A stretch of 64,000 nt of DNA from Blasia pusilla (Eukaryota > Marchantiophyta > Marchantiopsida > Blasiales). The notes beneath the pieces are model-generated. The model was not told the origin of the DNA. It saw only the letters and a list, made by a program, of their open reading frames with translations, and did not search any database. The stretch covers positions 10,912,001 to 10,976,000 of the forward strand of contig CM114275.1 in assembly GCA_050084515.1 (NCBI GenBank), written 5' to 3'. This document shows positions 29,559 to 41,490 of the stretch, piece after piece. The first letter of the stretch is position 1; each line of letters begins with the position of its first letter. The translations under genes were made by a program, and so were the position numbers.

Positions 29559-32400
29559 ATAAGGTTGAGGCTCATAATACCAACGCACATGCATTCCATT
29601 GACCCGCATGGGTAGGGATTATCCATGTAAGATCCCCAACTGTAGTGATCCATTATCATAGATGGCCAATATCCGGTAGGGCCCCATCCAGTTTAATTTT
29701 AATTTTCCGGGGAACTGGAGCCGCCGGTTATCGTACAATAGCACCAAGTCTCCAACGCTTATAGATTGTGGCCGGAGATGTCGATCGTAACATTGTTTGC
29801 GTTCTTTTTGCACCTTCTCCGTCTGGCGTAAAGCTAACATGCGTGCTTCTTCCAACGCAACTAAGGTCTCATTTCTTCCTTGGAAAACTTTGCCGACGGC
29901 CTCCGTTCTCGTTCCTTCCAGTACTCGATAAGTGAGCAAAGCCCATTCAATAGGGGTTAAGGGATGAACGCCATAAGTCAGGAAGAACGGGATATACTTT
30001 GTAGTAACCTTCTTAGCTGTTCGATATGCCCACAATGCCGCCACGATTTTCATGTCCCAATCATAGGAATACGTTACCGTCAATCGATTCAAAATCCGGC
30101 AGATCAGGCTGTTAGATTTTTCCATCAACCCGTTGGCTTTAGGGTTGTAGGGCGTGGTTTTCCGATGCTTAATGAGAAAGTGGGAAGTGAGAGACTCAAT
30201 AGTCTTGTTTAAGAAGTGAGTGCCACGATCACTTACTAATTCCAATGGGCAGCCATAACGAGTGATAATCATCTCGTATAAAAATTTGGCCATTGCTTCA
30301 CTGTCATCTTTTCGCGTGGCCACCGCCTCGACCATCTTAGTACAATAGTCGGTGGCTATGAGAATATACTTCCGTAGTGTTTGGCGAGTAGCAGGGGGGA
30401 TAGGGCCTACAAAGTCAATACCCCATTTTTCAAAAGGAGCTAGGGGCATGATAGGTACCAAAGGCCACCACGAGGTTGCCGTGGGTTGACCTGCTCTTTG
30501 ACAGGCATCACAACTCTGGATAAAGTTACCTACATCTTTGTACATAGTTGGCCACCAATAATGTGCGGCTAAGATTTTCTTAACGATATTTTTTACCCCA
30601 TAGTGTCCACCAGAATCAGCCGTATGCATGGCTCTGATGACTTGGGGGATTTCTGCTGCTTCCAAGCATCGTCGATACTCTTCATCCGCACCTAATTTGA
30701 ATAGGATCCCCTGACATATCTCATATGGTCCTATCTTATGTAAGAAAATTGCGCGTTCCTCCGCTATCATAGAGCCAGGAAGTCGGAGAGTAATAAAAAA
30801 ACACAAAATATCCTCATAAAAGGATTGGCACAACCGGTCCTCCGTAATCTGGAACAGGTCTTCGTCGGGAAAGGTATCATCGACGGATTGTGTGAGGTCC
30901 GCGTTTGTCATCCTCAACCTGGAAAGAAAATCGGCATTGGTATGCACCTTGCCGGCACGGGTAACCACATCGAATGTGAATTCTTGGAGCAGCAGGATCC
31001 ATCGCGCAATGCGACCTGACAAGTCTGCCTTCACCATTAATGGTCTGAGCGCGAAATGGTCGACATGGAAGACAAATTCGTAACCTAATAAATAGTGTCG
31101 AAACTTTTTACACGAGAAGACCATACCTAGTGCCTCTCGTTCGGTGGTTGTATATTTCTGTTCTGCTGAAGAGAGTTGCCGTCCGGCGTAGTAAACTGGA
31201 AAGTCATGTTTGTTTTCATCCAGTTGGTTGAGCACCACTCCAATGGCAAACGAGGATGTGTCCACATATACGTGGAAGGGTTTGGTCCAATCAGGGGACC
31301 GGAGTACACGAGCAGTTTGCAATGCCCTCTTTAAAGCATCAAATGCCGCTTGGCAAGGTGGAGTCCACTCCCATTCGGTACTTTTTTTAAGTAATGCAGT
31401 AAGAGCTCCTGCTTTTACCGCATAATCTTTAATAAACCGTGGATAGTATCCGACGTGTGCCAAGAATCCTCTCAATTCTCGGAGATTGGTTGGTGGTTCC
31501 AATGCGACGATAATATCCACCTTAGCCTTGTCGACTTCAATTCCTTGAGCCGACACTCTGTATCCCAGCAAAATCCCTTGTTTCATAGCAATATACGATT
31601 TTTTCGGATGGAGGGACAAGTGCACTTCGTGACAACGAACGAGGGTTAATTCTAATTTTGCCAAGTGTTCGGCCTCTGTACTGAAGATAAAAAAAATTTC
31701 CAAGAAAATTTCAACAAACTTCCGTAGATACTCTTGGAAGATGGAGATCATCATTCCTTGGAAGGCAGATGGGGCATTGCATAACCCAAAGGGCATCACG
31801 TGATACGCGAAAGTTCCCCAGTCCGTGGTGAAAGTGGTGAGGGGACGATCTTTTTCTCGTATGGATACTTGGTTATAACCCGAGTATCCATCCAAAAAAG
31901 TATAACACTCGTGGCCGACAACTTTATCCAAAATACTATTAGTGAAAGGTAGGGGGTGATGGTCCTTTAAGGTGGCCGCATTCAATTTCCGGTAATCCTG
32001 GCACACTCTAATTTTTTCCGTTTTTTTTTTGGTACAATCACAATGGGAGACATCCACTCGCTACTTAACACCGGATAAATTATTCCTGCCCCGAGACGCT
32101 GGTCGATCTCGTCCTTGACTAGCAACGAGTATTTCGGGTTGAGGCGGTACTGCCTCATTCGTATCGGGACCGTACCTTCTTTTAGGTCAATTCTGTGTTC
32201 ACCATACCGTGCTGGAATGCCTGTCATTTCATCCATGGAGTATGCAAACACATCCAAATACTCAAAAAATAATCCTTTATACTTCATGAGTTCGGTGGGA
32301 GACAATTCCGCCGAGAGGCGTAGAGACTTCTGACCTGTAATTAAGACCTGTATTTAGTCCTTTTCTTGAACTATACTCTCTGTAAATTGGAATGTGCTAT
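29559..32400 (-). pseudogene. Ty3/gypsy pol: RT, RNase H, integrase
   Basis: Minus-strand polyprotein of the Athila/Tat-like type. RT begins in the frame 32,305-31,982, shifts at a poly-A run near 32,025, and continues in an 812-codon frame from 32,057: VCQDYRKLNAA, FLDGYSGYNQ, MPFGLCNAPSAFQ, then FLEIFFIFS where an active element has a DD pair. RNase H: YVDTSSFAIGVVLNQ and TTTEREALGMV. Integrase: the HHCC finger (MHTADSGGHYG to CDACQ), WGIDFVGPI, LVSDRGTHF and NPKANGLMEKS. A TAA at 29,619 cuts off the last 20 codons, which end VRWYYEPQPYAD at 29,559. The RT acid loss, frameshift and stop show it is dead. Confidence 0.92.
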
Positions 32401-32419
32401 GACCCAGCTTCTCTTCTTC

Positions 32420-33050
32420 TCAGGTCGACATCGGTTTGCTAGGAACCGACTCCTCGTCTATTTGGTAACATTCTAAATAATACACATTGGACGAGGACTC
32501 AGTAGCTGTAGTTTGCTCTTGATCTGATGTATAGCCTTCGTCGGTCGGTGGCGTTTCTCCTTGGGGTGGTCGTGATTTCCACGAAAGCTTGATGAGCCGC
32601 TTGGAGACCTGGTCCGGAGCCTGGAATGTGAAACGTCGCCTTCTCCATCCGTAGTCACTCTCGCACCATACAGCCAGGGTCTTCCAATGAGCAAAGGATA
32701 GCCAGTGGTTGTTAGGGGCTGCAAGACTAAGTAGTCCAACAGAAATAGCACCCCGGAGCATGGTCGGGATCTGAGTGAGCTGTCCTAGGGGTCACTTTCG
32801 GGACTGATCTACAAACCGCAGATACTTCTCGGTGGGCTCGTACTCTATATATCCTAGTGCCCGAGCTGTCTGTTCTTTCATAATGTTAATTCCGCTTCCT
32901 AAGTCGATGGGAGCCTTCTTAATGGTGTGTCCCTCAATCTCCACCTCTACCTCTGGTGCTCCTAAGTCTTCCACCTTGATACGGAACAGATCCACTACTG
33001 GTAGATGCTTTGCAGACTTCTTGGGTCTTTTACGGCTGATCTTCCACTAC
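32420..33050 (-). pseudogene. Ty3/gypsy protease and protease-RT linker
   Basis: The frame 32,995-32,795 holds the aspartic protease core: EVEIEGHTIKKAPIDLGSGINIM, where D-L-G stands in place of the usual D-T-G or D-S-G, then LGYIEYEPTEKYLRFVDQ. A stop and frame change lead to YPLLIGRPWLYGARV (about 32,690), the conserved linker before RT in this group. Confidence 0.75.
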
Positions 33051-35300
33051 TGCAAAATTTTGCTGTACACCGGGTTATCCATCAATAATTGCAGCAGGGT
33101 TATATTGGCCGGGGTTGACGCCAAGTCCCTGAGTAAGTCGTAGGCTTCTAAGACCAGTGGTGATGTCGCGATGGCTTGCACTGCCGGAGTCATTCCGGTT
33201 CTCGTCTGCTCTGGGGTCTTCCTCCCTTCTGGTCCCTGGTCCTTACGCACTTGAGCCCAAACCTGGTCCTCAATATCCTGATGGAAGTACTTCGGGTGAC
33301 TTCGATCGAAGGCCGGGTCAACATCGCCTTTTAGGATGGCCTTCCCGGCGTGGAAGGCGTCGACACCTTTCGTCTTGGGGTCCTTAGCTTCGCGCGAAGA
33401 CGAAGCACGTTTCTTTGCCTTGGGGGTCCCCGCAGTCTAACTCTTGGACCTCGTGGTGACAGCCAGAACGGTTTCTTGGAACTCGTTGGGCCAGTCCGAT
33501 GATTATTCGGTGGCCGCTCTGTTCGAGTCTTCCTCCTTGATAGTGACTGGCCTTGGCCTGGGGGACCCTAACTCTTCCACTCGGACGAGTTGCATATTTA
33601 CGTCATTCTTGGACTCTGGTTGGATTGCTGGGGTGTTGACATATTTTACCAACAACCGCGGAACCTTGGGCTCCGGGCATTCCACTGCAGTGTGCCCGCC
33701 TTTCTTGCAATTTCCACACAAGGGATTGAGTCCTATTGGCCGCTTTGGGTTTGGGCAATTATTAGCCCAATGGTCAGCTGCACCGCAATTATAGCAACAA
33801 TTCCTCTTTATGGGTGGCGTGAAGGCCGCCGCGCCCATAATCTGTCTTAGGGGTCTCTCTTCCCCGTATTTCGGAGGCACATATCAGGTGATCCAACTTC
33901 GTCCGGGATTTGGTGGTGGCACAGCTTGGATTGCATAGCATCCTTCCCACTGTTCGGGTTCATACCACCCTTCTTCTTTAGTGGGATCTTCTTGGATCCA
34001 ACGTACATCCCACTGAGTGTGGCATTCCTGGGCAGTATGCCCTTGGGTTCCGCAGGTACTGTACCAGATGTTGGGCCTCATCAGACCTGGTCGTCTTCTG
34101 GGGTCCGTCTCGGCCGCCAGATGTACCTTCAATTCTGCCATTTGCTTACTTAACTCTTCCATGGCCCACTTGCCGGCCTTCCTTGTTGTCCCCCTTACTG
34201 GACTTTCTGACCGCTGGGGAAGGTGCTTTGTGGGTCGGGTTTTCCTTCTGTGCTTGGGAGAGTGGTGGCGCGTGCTTTTTCTTTTCTGTTTAGATTTTAA
34301 ATATTTTTCAGAGTCCGAGGACTCCAAAATATCCCCCATAGAGGATTCCGTGTCTGTGGAAGATGCTTCGTCCTCCGACGAAGCACTATTTTGCGACAAA
34401 CCTCGTCGTTGGTGACGCCGACTTCATGTTTTATGGGACTTCTCTGAGGCTTTGTACGCTTCTGCAGAGGCTATGACTACTTTCAGGGAATCTCGTTGGC
34501 CTCGCCGGCAGTACTGGTCCATTTCTTTGGACAGTCCTGACATGAACCAATCTACCCAATTGCGAGGTAGTAGTGTGTTCCAGTTTATTCACCAGGCTTC
34601 GAAACCTTTGTGTGTATTCCCGGAGAGTTTCCTTCTTTTTTCGTTTCAGGTCACGAAGCTTCGTAAGAAGCCTGTCCTCAAACTCTAGGTCGCGGAACTC
34701 ATGTAGGAAGGACTCCAATACCCTTTTCCATGTTTCCGTGACGTCCGCTCCGAGACCCTCGTACAACTGGCTTGCTCGCTTCTTGAGCAGGCCAGGAAAG
34801 ACTCGCAACAAATCCTCCTCTGAGCCTTCCCCATTTGCCTTGGCTACATGGGTAAATTCAAGCACAAAGTTATCCACATCATCTCGCCGTTCCCTAGCAA
34901 AGGTGGGGTACCTTAGCAGCGTCTTCCTAGTATTGGCCATGGGGAATGGTCTGCTGCTGGGTCCTGGGCTTGAGGCTCGGGAGGGAGGAGGTAGCGGCTC
35001 CGCTCTAGTTGATTTGGTCGGCTCCGCGTCCCCTGACTTCCCCAAGGGGTCCCAGGTTGACTCTTCGTCCGACTGCGAACTGGCAGGGGACGTAGTGGAG
35101 AGTTTGTTCATGTCTCTCTTCTTGCTCTTGGGCTTCGTGCGAAGATGAAGACGGGGAGATAGCCCAGGAGGTCTCCAAGCCGGGTGATCTTCTTGTTGCT
35201 TAGTGCGTCGATCGGCTTGTTGATCTCGCGAAGAGGGCCGTGAGCCTTCCATGAGCCCCTTCTGGGATTCAGGAGCTTGCTTCCGCACCCACGGTCGCAA
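33051..35300 (-). pseudogene. Ty3/gypsy gag with three zinc knuckles
   Basis: Minus strand. 35,300-34,431 encodes a basic, Ser-rich start and the capsid-like helical core FPGLLKKRASQLYEGLG and TLREYTQRFRSLVNKLE, typical of Retrotrans_gag. After a frameshift near 34,540, 34,399-33,884 holds an Arg/Lys-rich region and a degenerate knuckle STCGTQGHTAQEC (first Cys changed to Ser). 33,880-33,503 holds two intact CCHC knuckles, CYNCGAADHWANNC and CGNCKKGGHTAVEC. A further frame at 33,250-33,047 leads towards the protease. GCTTCG/CGAAG motifs occur inside the coding part (33,388 and 35,133). Confidence 0.85.
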
Positions 35301-35683
35301 GAAGGTAGGGGTCCATGGAGGGAAATTAAATTTTTCTACTTCCTAAGCCTACAGGAGTGTGCTCGGTGCTCTTAATCTTCCTGCCATATTTTCCTCCCAT
35401 AAACACAAGTACCGGGTCATCACCAAGTACAACTGACGTTCATGGGCGGAGCATCGTTCGGCGACTCGTTTATTGACAAGACTAATTCATTGTTCTATCT
35501 TTTCTAGCACCAATGCAGCAAATCTATTGTTATCTTCTTTCATCCATTGTCTGAGGGGGATAGCTAGAGATATCAGATGGTCTTCAGTAAGAACTAGCTA
35601 GTTGGGTCTTCCAAGAGATGAGGCTTCTTTCCCCGCTCCCGGATTCCCCATGTATCTCTCTCTCTTTTCAGCAAAGCATATGA

Positions 35684-35701
35684 TCCCCGACAGCGGCGCC
35701 A
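35684..35701 (-). promoter_or_regulatory. Primer-binding site, tRNA-Asp type
   Basis: The minus strand reads TGGCGCCGCTGTCGGGGA, two mismatches from the tRNA-Asp-complementary site used by many plant Athila/Tat elements. It marks the inner edge of the 5' LTR, which therefore lies to its right. Confidence 0.85.
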
Positions 35702-35711
35702 AAAAGTTTCT

Positions 35712-36845
35712 TGCTATATGTAATGTACAAGAGTTTCTATTTTATAATCGTTTTAATAAGTTCGATCCCCAAGAGGATGATTGTTTGATGAAAAGAGAGT
35801 TCAGAATTCCAATTATGTTGTAATAGTTGTATTTAAATGTGTGAGTTATATTCAATGTCTTATCAATATCTTCTGATCTTTCTTAGTATCAAAGAATCTT
35901 TTCTTGATTCTCTCTAGTGGAATTGATAGCATGTTCACGTAGATTTTCCTCTCGACATCAAGAAACCTCACAGAGATCTCAACACGAAAGCTGGCTTCTC
36001 CTACTTTCGGAACTCAATCCGTCTCGGCAGGCTACTCTCTGTCAAATAGATTTCCTACAACTCAGGTTGATTATTTCACTGACGAGAAAGGTTCGCTTGA
36101 TTCACTCCACACCCAAAAAGAATACTCAGACATAAGCATCGCACATCAGAATGAATGAATGATTGCTTTACTACTCCATCAAGAACGAGAAAGCTTCAAA
36201 GTGTATACAAGCTCGAGAGGGTACTACTCTCTTGCTCGGACCATTCCTACAACATAAGGACTTCGTAAGAGAATGATGATTATGGATTCTGCCTTGCTTC
36301 TTAAATACTCGCTGGAGTAGAAGTGATCCAAAGATTCGAAGCGTTCTTGATGAAGCTAGTGTCTCGTCACTATTTCTAACTACCTAGATCTATGGTTCTC
36401 TTAGCTTTTCCTACGATCCTGTGAATCCGCGATACAAAATTGTCCTAACTACCAAGTTGATACAAAGGGTCGCGCCCTTTCCTAGTCTAATTGTTCTAAC
36501 ATGTGTCGCTTGAAATCACAGTCATTCTTAGCTTCGCTTCTTGGACTTCATGAGGACGAAGTACTCCATGCTTCGTTCTTATTTCAGGTGCTTCGTGCTT
36601 CGCACAAGAGCGAAGCACTTCTTTCTTCTTTTCTTCCTTTCTCCGTTATGCTTCGTTATGTAGTGAAGCACTTCGTAGACAGAGCTTCGTACATCTTCGT
36701 TGAGCTTCGTTCTGAGTCTTGAGACTTCGTTATTGCGTTTTCCTTTCCTCTAAGGCAAATCCTTGATCTTCCATCTCTGTGCCTTGTCCCAGGAGCTTCG
36801 TGATTCACTCATTCTTCCTCATAATAATAAATAATCAAAATCAAA
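35712..36845 (-). mobile_element. 5' LTR of the minus-strand Ty3/gypsy element
   Basis: Bounded inside by the primer site. On the minus strand a TATTTAAG box lies at 36,307-36,300. AATGTACAAGAGT occurs near both ends (35,728 and 36,851), which may be a boundary or target duplication. The distal 300 bp is full of GCTTCGT and CGAAGCAC words. Exact ends are uncertain because the partner LTR was not identified. Confidence 0.5.
36300..36307 (-). promoter_or_regulatory. TATA-like box in 5' LTR
   Basis: TATTTAAG on the minus strand, about 600 bp upstream of the primer-binding site. Confidence 0.45.
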
Positions 36846-36930
36846 ATCATAATGTACAAGAGTCTTTGTTGAATAAAAAGATATATTCTTCAAGAGTACA
36901 AAATTTTGGGTATCACAACTGGTTAGGGGT

Positions 36931-38942
36931 CGCCCATTCCAGTTACATACGGATTGGAGCATGTTGGGTCTAGGAGCAGTGCTTACTCAGAGGGATGACG
37001 AGGAGAGGGAGTTCGTTGTGGCTTACCCGAGCCAATCAAACAACATTGCAGAGGCAAAGTACAGCTCTTACGAGGGAGAGTGCTTGGCTGCAGTGTGGGC
37101 CGTGGCACATTTCAGGTGTTATTTATTCGGCAACCCTTTCACACTTATCACTCATCATCATCCGTTGAGGTGGTTGATGGAGTCCGACAAGCTTACGGGA
37201 AAGCTTGCTAAGTGGGCTCTATTACTACAAGAGTATGAGTTTGAGGTGGTTCATAGGCCAGGTCGGCTAAACCAGGATGCGAATGGGTTGAGTCGTAACC
37301 CATGTCCGAGTCAGAGAGACGAGACAGGAGCTCGATGGCACGGAGAGAGTGATGAGGAGATGGTGCCCGGTTGGTATGCATCTGCCTATCTTTGTTGGTT
37401 GACTATGGCAGGTCAGCCACAGGTGATGACTCTAGTGGTGGGGTTGGATGATGAGTCTTTCGATCTGGAGGTTAGTGAGGAGGCGACATGTGGTCGTGAT
37501 ATCCATGACGACGTGGAGGTTGTGGAGTTCTTGCGCACTCGTGTCATAGCGAGTATAGTGAGAGCTAGGGAGGGGGATCAGATCCTACAGAGAGCCAGGA
37601 GGTTCAGGTGGGAGGGGACTCACATTTTACGGGTATGGGGAGATGGTAGGATACGAGTGGTACCTCATCCTTCCCAGCGAGCATGTGTAGTGCGACATGC
37701 CCATGAGGAGTTGGGACATTTTGGAGTAAAGCGTACTTACAGCTTACTCCAGATTCAGTATTGGTGGCGCGACATGCATACTGGGGTACAGTAGTTTGTA
37801 GCCAGATGTATGGTATGTGACAGAGTGTGAGCATCCTTCAATGCTCCCACTCCGCAGTTACATCCTTTGCCGATTATGGGTTTAGGTTATCGGTGGAGTT
37901 TAGACTTTGCGGGACCTTTGCCATTGACGGGGCGTCATCATAAGTACGTGTTGGTCATGGTGGAGCATTTCTCCAAGTGGATAGAGTTGGTGGCACTACC
38001 AGACAAGGTGAGCGAGGGAACAGCTTATGCATTTCTAGATCGTGTGCTTAGTCACTTTGGTGCATCGGCTGAGGTGTTGATTGACCAGGGTACCGAGTTC
38101 AGGGGAGAGTTTCACGCCTTGTGTGATCAGGCGCTGATAGATCACCGCACCACGTCCAGAGATCATTCTGAGGCGGATGGGTTGGCGGAGAGAGTGGTAC
38201 AGACGGTGAAGAGAGGATTGCGCAAGTATGGCTTGCAGCGGGGACAATTGAGGGAGTGAGACCTACAGTTGTCATGGTTGGCTATGGGTTATCGCTTTAG
38301 TTGGCAAGCATCCTTGGCGTCATTTTCACCATACTTTTTGCTCTTTGGGAGAGAGCCAGATTTAACTACAGCAATTCGACATGACATGGCGGAGGTGTTA
38401 GATCTTGATGATCCAGATGTCTGGGTACAAGCATGTTCTCAGAGGGCAGAGGTTTTTCGTAGAGTTATGCCTATGGCCTTTGAGAACTTAGCTATTGCCC
38501 AGCATAGAGATACATTGAGGTATGCGACCATTCGTGAAGGAAGTTATCGTCCAGGGATTAGGAGGTTTCATCCTGGAGATTACGTGTATTTACAGCAAGC
38601 GACACCCACGACGCTAGATGTCACTGCAGGGCGCATGATCCCACGTATGCGCGAGGTATTACCGACCGAAGTTCTCATGTTGGAGGGACACGATGGTATG
38701 GTTTGGAAGGATCATGTGCGCAATTGTGCGCCATGTCATCTTCCGAACGTAGATGGGACGGTGGATCCGAGCTTGGCAGTTGTACTTGCAAGCTTGAGGT
38801 GTATGTTGTGCGGATTTACGAGGGGTGCAACCACCATGTTGGTATGTGATGGTTGTTCTCGAGGGTGGCATATGTCATGTCTGACCCCCTCTCTTGATGT
38901 GGTTCCCACGGGATGATGGATGTGTCCGAGATGTGTATAGGA
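36931..38942 (+). pseudogene. Ty3/gypsy RNase H-integrase with C-terminal PHD finger
   Basis: Plus-strand polyprotein lacking gag, protease and RT. It opens inside RNase H (FQLHTDWSMLGLGAVLTQ, ...YSSYEGECLAAVWAVAHF), then the tether VVHRPGRLNQDANGLSRNP, the integrase HHCC finger (HEELGHFGV to CMVC), LDFAGPLPLTG, LIDQGTEF and HSEADGLAERVVQTVK as the DDE core. The tail (38,790-38,940) has CMLCGFTRGATTMLVCDGC, GWHMSC and WMCPRC, a complete Cys4-His-Cys3 PHD finger. Stops lie at about 37,792, 37,828, 38,257 and 38,914 (the last just before WMCPRC). Truncation at 36,931 coincides with the neighbouring LTR. Confidence 0.9.
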
Positions 38943-39007
38943 TAGTAGGTCATGTCAGAGAGATGAGATATTTTCTATCTGGAGTTGCAGGTATCCAACT
39001 GCCAACT

Positions 39008-39017
39008 AAGGGGGCGG
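39008..39017 (+). promoter_or_regulatory. Polypurine tract
   Basis: AAGGGGGCGG directly before TTGTGTGATC, the likely start of the 3' LTR of the plus-strand gypsy element. Confidence 0.6.
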
Positions 39018-39018
39018 T

Positions 39019-39780
39019 TGTGTGATCTACATATATATGTATGAGTTGATTTTTGTACATGTGTGGATCGACCCGTGTGTGGGGAAGATCGGTGTTATGT
39101 GGTGTATATGTGACCAACGATGTATGTTGTGTAGTGATATGTATGCGCACAACAACTGTCACATCTGAGTAGCCGATAGGCCGAGATCTATCGTGGATAG
39201 GGCGTAGGAGCCAGCGGACTATCTTGAGTGTAACTTTGTCTCACTGTATCGGATGAGGTTGACGATAGGTCCATTGTGTCAGGAACGTTGTTTCTGATAA
39301 CTTTCATGTTGAGGTCTTTTACATCCGGGTGACTTGTTGACCACGTCATCCGCCCCTGGTAACCTATGCACGCAGGTTACCAAGGGGAGGACTATTTTTA
39401 GGAGAAGAGCCTTTTGGCTCTTCCCAACCCTATATAAGAGAGGAAGGTGGCTTTCCTAAGCCATCTTTCTCTTGTTGGGCCGTTGGAACACCTCCCTTGT
39501 ATGTGTGTGAGATAAGACTAGGGTGCTGGCGTGTGGATTCCTTGATAGCACAAGGTGGACGAGGTTCGATATGCCAATGTAGATTGAGGAGTGGAGTTTT
39601 AGGCCGGGTGTGCCATTTTTACTACTCTTTATTTTTTTTGGTGATCTCCGTGTATATGTATGAGTTGATTTTTGTACATGTGTGGATCAACCCGTGTGTG
39701 GGAAAGATCAGTGTTTTGTGGTGTAGATGTGACCAGGGATGTATGTTGTGTAGCGATATGTATGCGCACGACAGTAGTCA
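39019..39780 (+). mobile_element. 3' LTR region of plus-strand gypsy element
   Basis: Begins TGTGTGATC after the polypurine tract and contains a TATA box at 39,430-39,439 (TATATAAGAG). The first 140 bp (39,022-39,160) recur at 39,641-39,778 at high similarity (both include GAGTTGATTTTTGTACATGT), 619 bp apart. Either the LTR is about 620 bp and a second, truncated LTR follows in tandem, or the LTR carries an internal direct repeat. Confidence 0.65.
39430..39439 (+). promoter_or_regulatory. TATA box in LTR
   Basis: TATATAAGAG in a CCC-TATATAAGAGAGG context, about 410 bp into the LTR. Confidence 0.6.
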
Positions 39781-39854
39781 TCATGTAGTCGACTTCACAC
39801 CACCCTAGATATTGCACGACCTCTAATCAAATATTACTGAATCTCCAACACCAC

Positions 39855-40472
39855 ACAACTTCTGCTCTAGAAGTTGGTTGTATTTGAAATTCGCAAGACT
39901 ATGGAACCTCTTAACATTCCACGTTTTCTCAAAATTTGATTATTATGCAACACTCCACCTGAAAGATATGGCCTCTGCAAGATTCAGATTTGAAATCCTC
40001 AAATATGGAAGAGCATAAACTCAAATCTCTTACAACTTTGTTTACGTAACTCCATTCTGCTTGAAATTTTCACAGCTAGGGCACCTAATTACACTTCATG
40101 TTTCCTAAAAATCTCATTTTCATATCACATTCCACCTCAAAGATATGGCCTCCGCAAGATTCAGATTTGAAATCCTTAAATCTAGAAGAGCAGAAACGTA
40201 AATTTCTCACAACTTCGTGTGTGTAACTTGGTTGTGCTTGAAATTTTTAGGGCTAGGGTGCATCCTCACATTCCACATTTTCTAAAAATCTCAGCTTCAT
40301 AGGAAACTCCACCTTAAAGATATGGCCTCAGTAAGATTCAGATATGAAATCCTCAAATCTAGAAGAGCAGAAACTCAAATCTCTCAAATCTCACAACTTC
40401 GTGTATGTAACTCAGTTGTGCTTGAAATTTTCACGGCTAGAGTGCCTCCTCACACTCCACATTACCTCAAAT
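39855..40472. repeat. Satellite-like tandem repeat, about 178 bp
   Basis: Units begin near 39,855, 40,032, 40,210 and 40,395 at ACAACTTC(G/T)TG, giving periods of 177-185 bp and about 3.4 copies. Shared words are AAAGATATGGCCTC, AAGATTCAGATTTGAAATCC and CTAGAAGAGCAGAAAC. The length is in the nucleosome-sized range common to plant satellites. The array stops next to the solo LTR at 40,483. Confidence 0.9.
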
Positions 40473-40482
40473 AGAGATAGAT

Positions 40483-41485
40483 TGTCGCGACCCTCATGAC
40501 CAAACAAGTGCCAAGCGGAACATCGGAACATTAGCGGGCTCACGCTAAGATGGTTTGCGCGTTGGAGTTGTCTCAAAGAGGAGACAAGAGATGAGACGCG
40601 AGTGAGGAGTCGCGTTTCAGATGTTATGGTCGCGACTGAGAAACCTGGACCAAACGCGGAATGAGACTTGAAAGAAGTCGAGTCTAGGAAGTGGGTTGCC
40701 AAAGGAAAGATCCGGATTTGGAACGCCACTAGCGTTTGAGAGTTTCCGACTGTATTTATGGCCATAACTTTTAGCGCCAAGATGCGTTTGGAGCAAATAA
40801 GAGTGCGTTGGAAAGCTTATGGAGAGTCGGTTCAAACGCTCCAAAGATCGCTGCAAACGCATAAGCAGCGGCCGAGATACGACCCGAAAACGACTGTAAG
40901 TGGAGTCGGGTTGAGGGCCACAATGAAGGGCCAGACCCTCTTTTCCCAAAGGGGAGGGGTTATTGGAGAACCCCAGAAGTACTAGTAAGGGGGAAGGTCT
41001 CCGAGAGTGCTTGGAACCCAAACCCCACTTTGGGCGCCGCGGGGCGGCTCAAGGGCATGGAACGGAACGCGAGTTTGGGGGTTGGGTTGGAAAACCCGCA
41101 CCAAGTCCATTGTGGCGATTTTAGACATCCCTCTTGGATTCCACCCCGCGACTCAATTATTTGGGTCTCGGTTCGGAACTCACCCGAGGACCGTTGAACA
41201 GTTGGGATCGCTAGGCGCGCAAGTGCCGTTTCAGATCCCTGGACTAACCAGGAAGTCTCTTCCAAGTCTTGAAGGACTTGCCATGTTTTGGAAACTAGGA
41301 ACTAAGAAAGGTTGAGCTTGATGAGACGCCGAGTTGAGGACTCGGTGGGTTGGAACGCTCGTTGGCCCAGACCCGACTAACGAGAGTGCGTGTTTGGGTG
41401 TAGATCAGCGAAGACTTCGTGACCTACTGAACGTACGCTTCCGCAACATTAAAGATTGACGTTCAAGGAGAATAGGGGGGCGACA
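40483..41485. mobile_element. Solo LTR 1 with TAGAT target duplication
   Basis: A 1,003-bp element that begins TGTCGCG and ends GGCGACA and is flanked by perfect 5-bp duplications TAGAT (40,478-40,482 and 41,486-41,490). It is nearly identical to 42,134-43,131. There is no internal coding region between LTRs, so each is a solo LTR left by recombination. ORFs inside are not supported as genes. Confidence 0.9.
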
Positions 41486-41490
41486 TAGAT

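Noticed and set aside
30825-31649. Plus-strand ORFs across 29.9-31.6 kb
   Set aside because: Shadows of the minus-strand gypsy polyprotein.
40617-41315. ORFs of 75-134 codons at 40.6-41.3 kb and their twins at 42.1-42.9 kb
   Set aside because: They lie inside solo LTRs and are present twice only because the LTR is repeated. No protein-like features.
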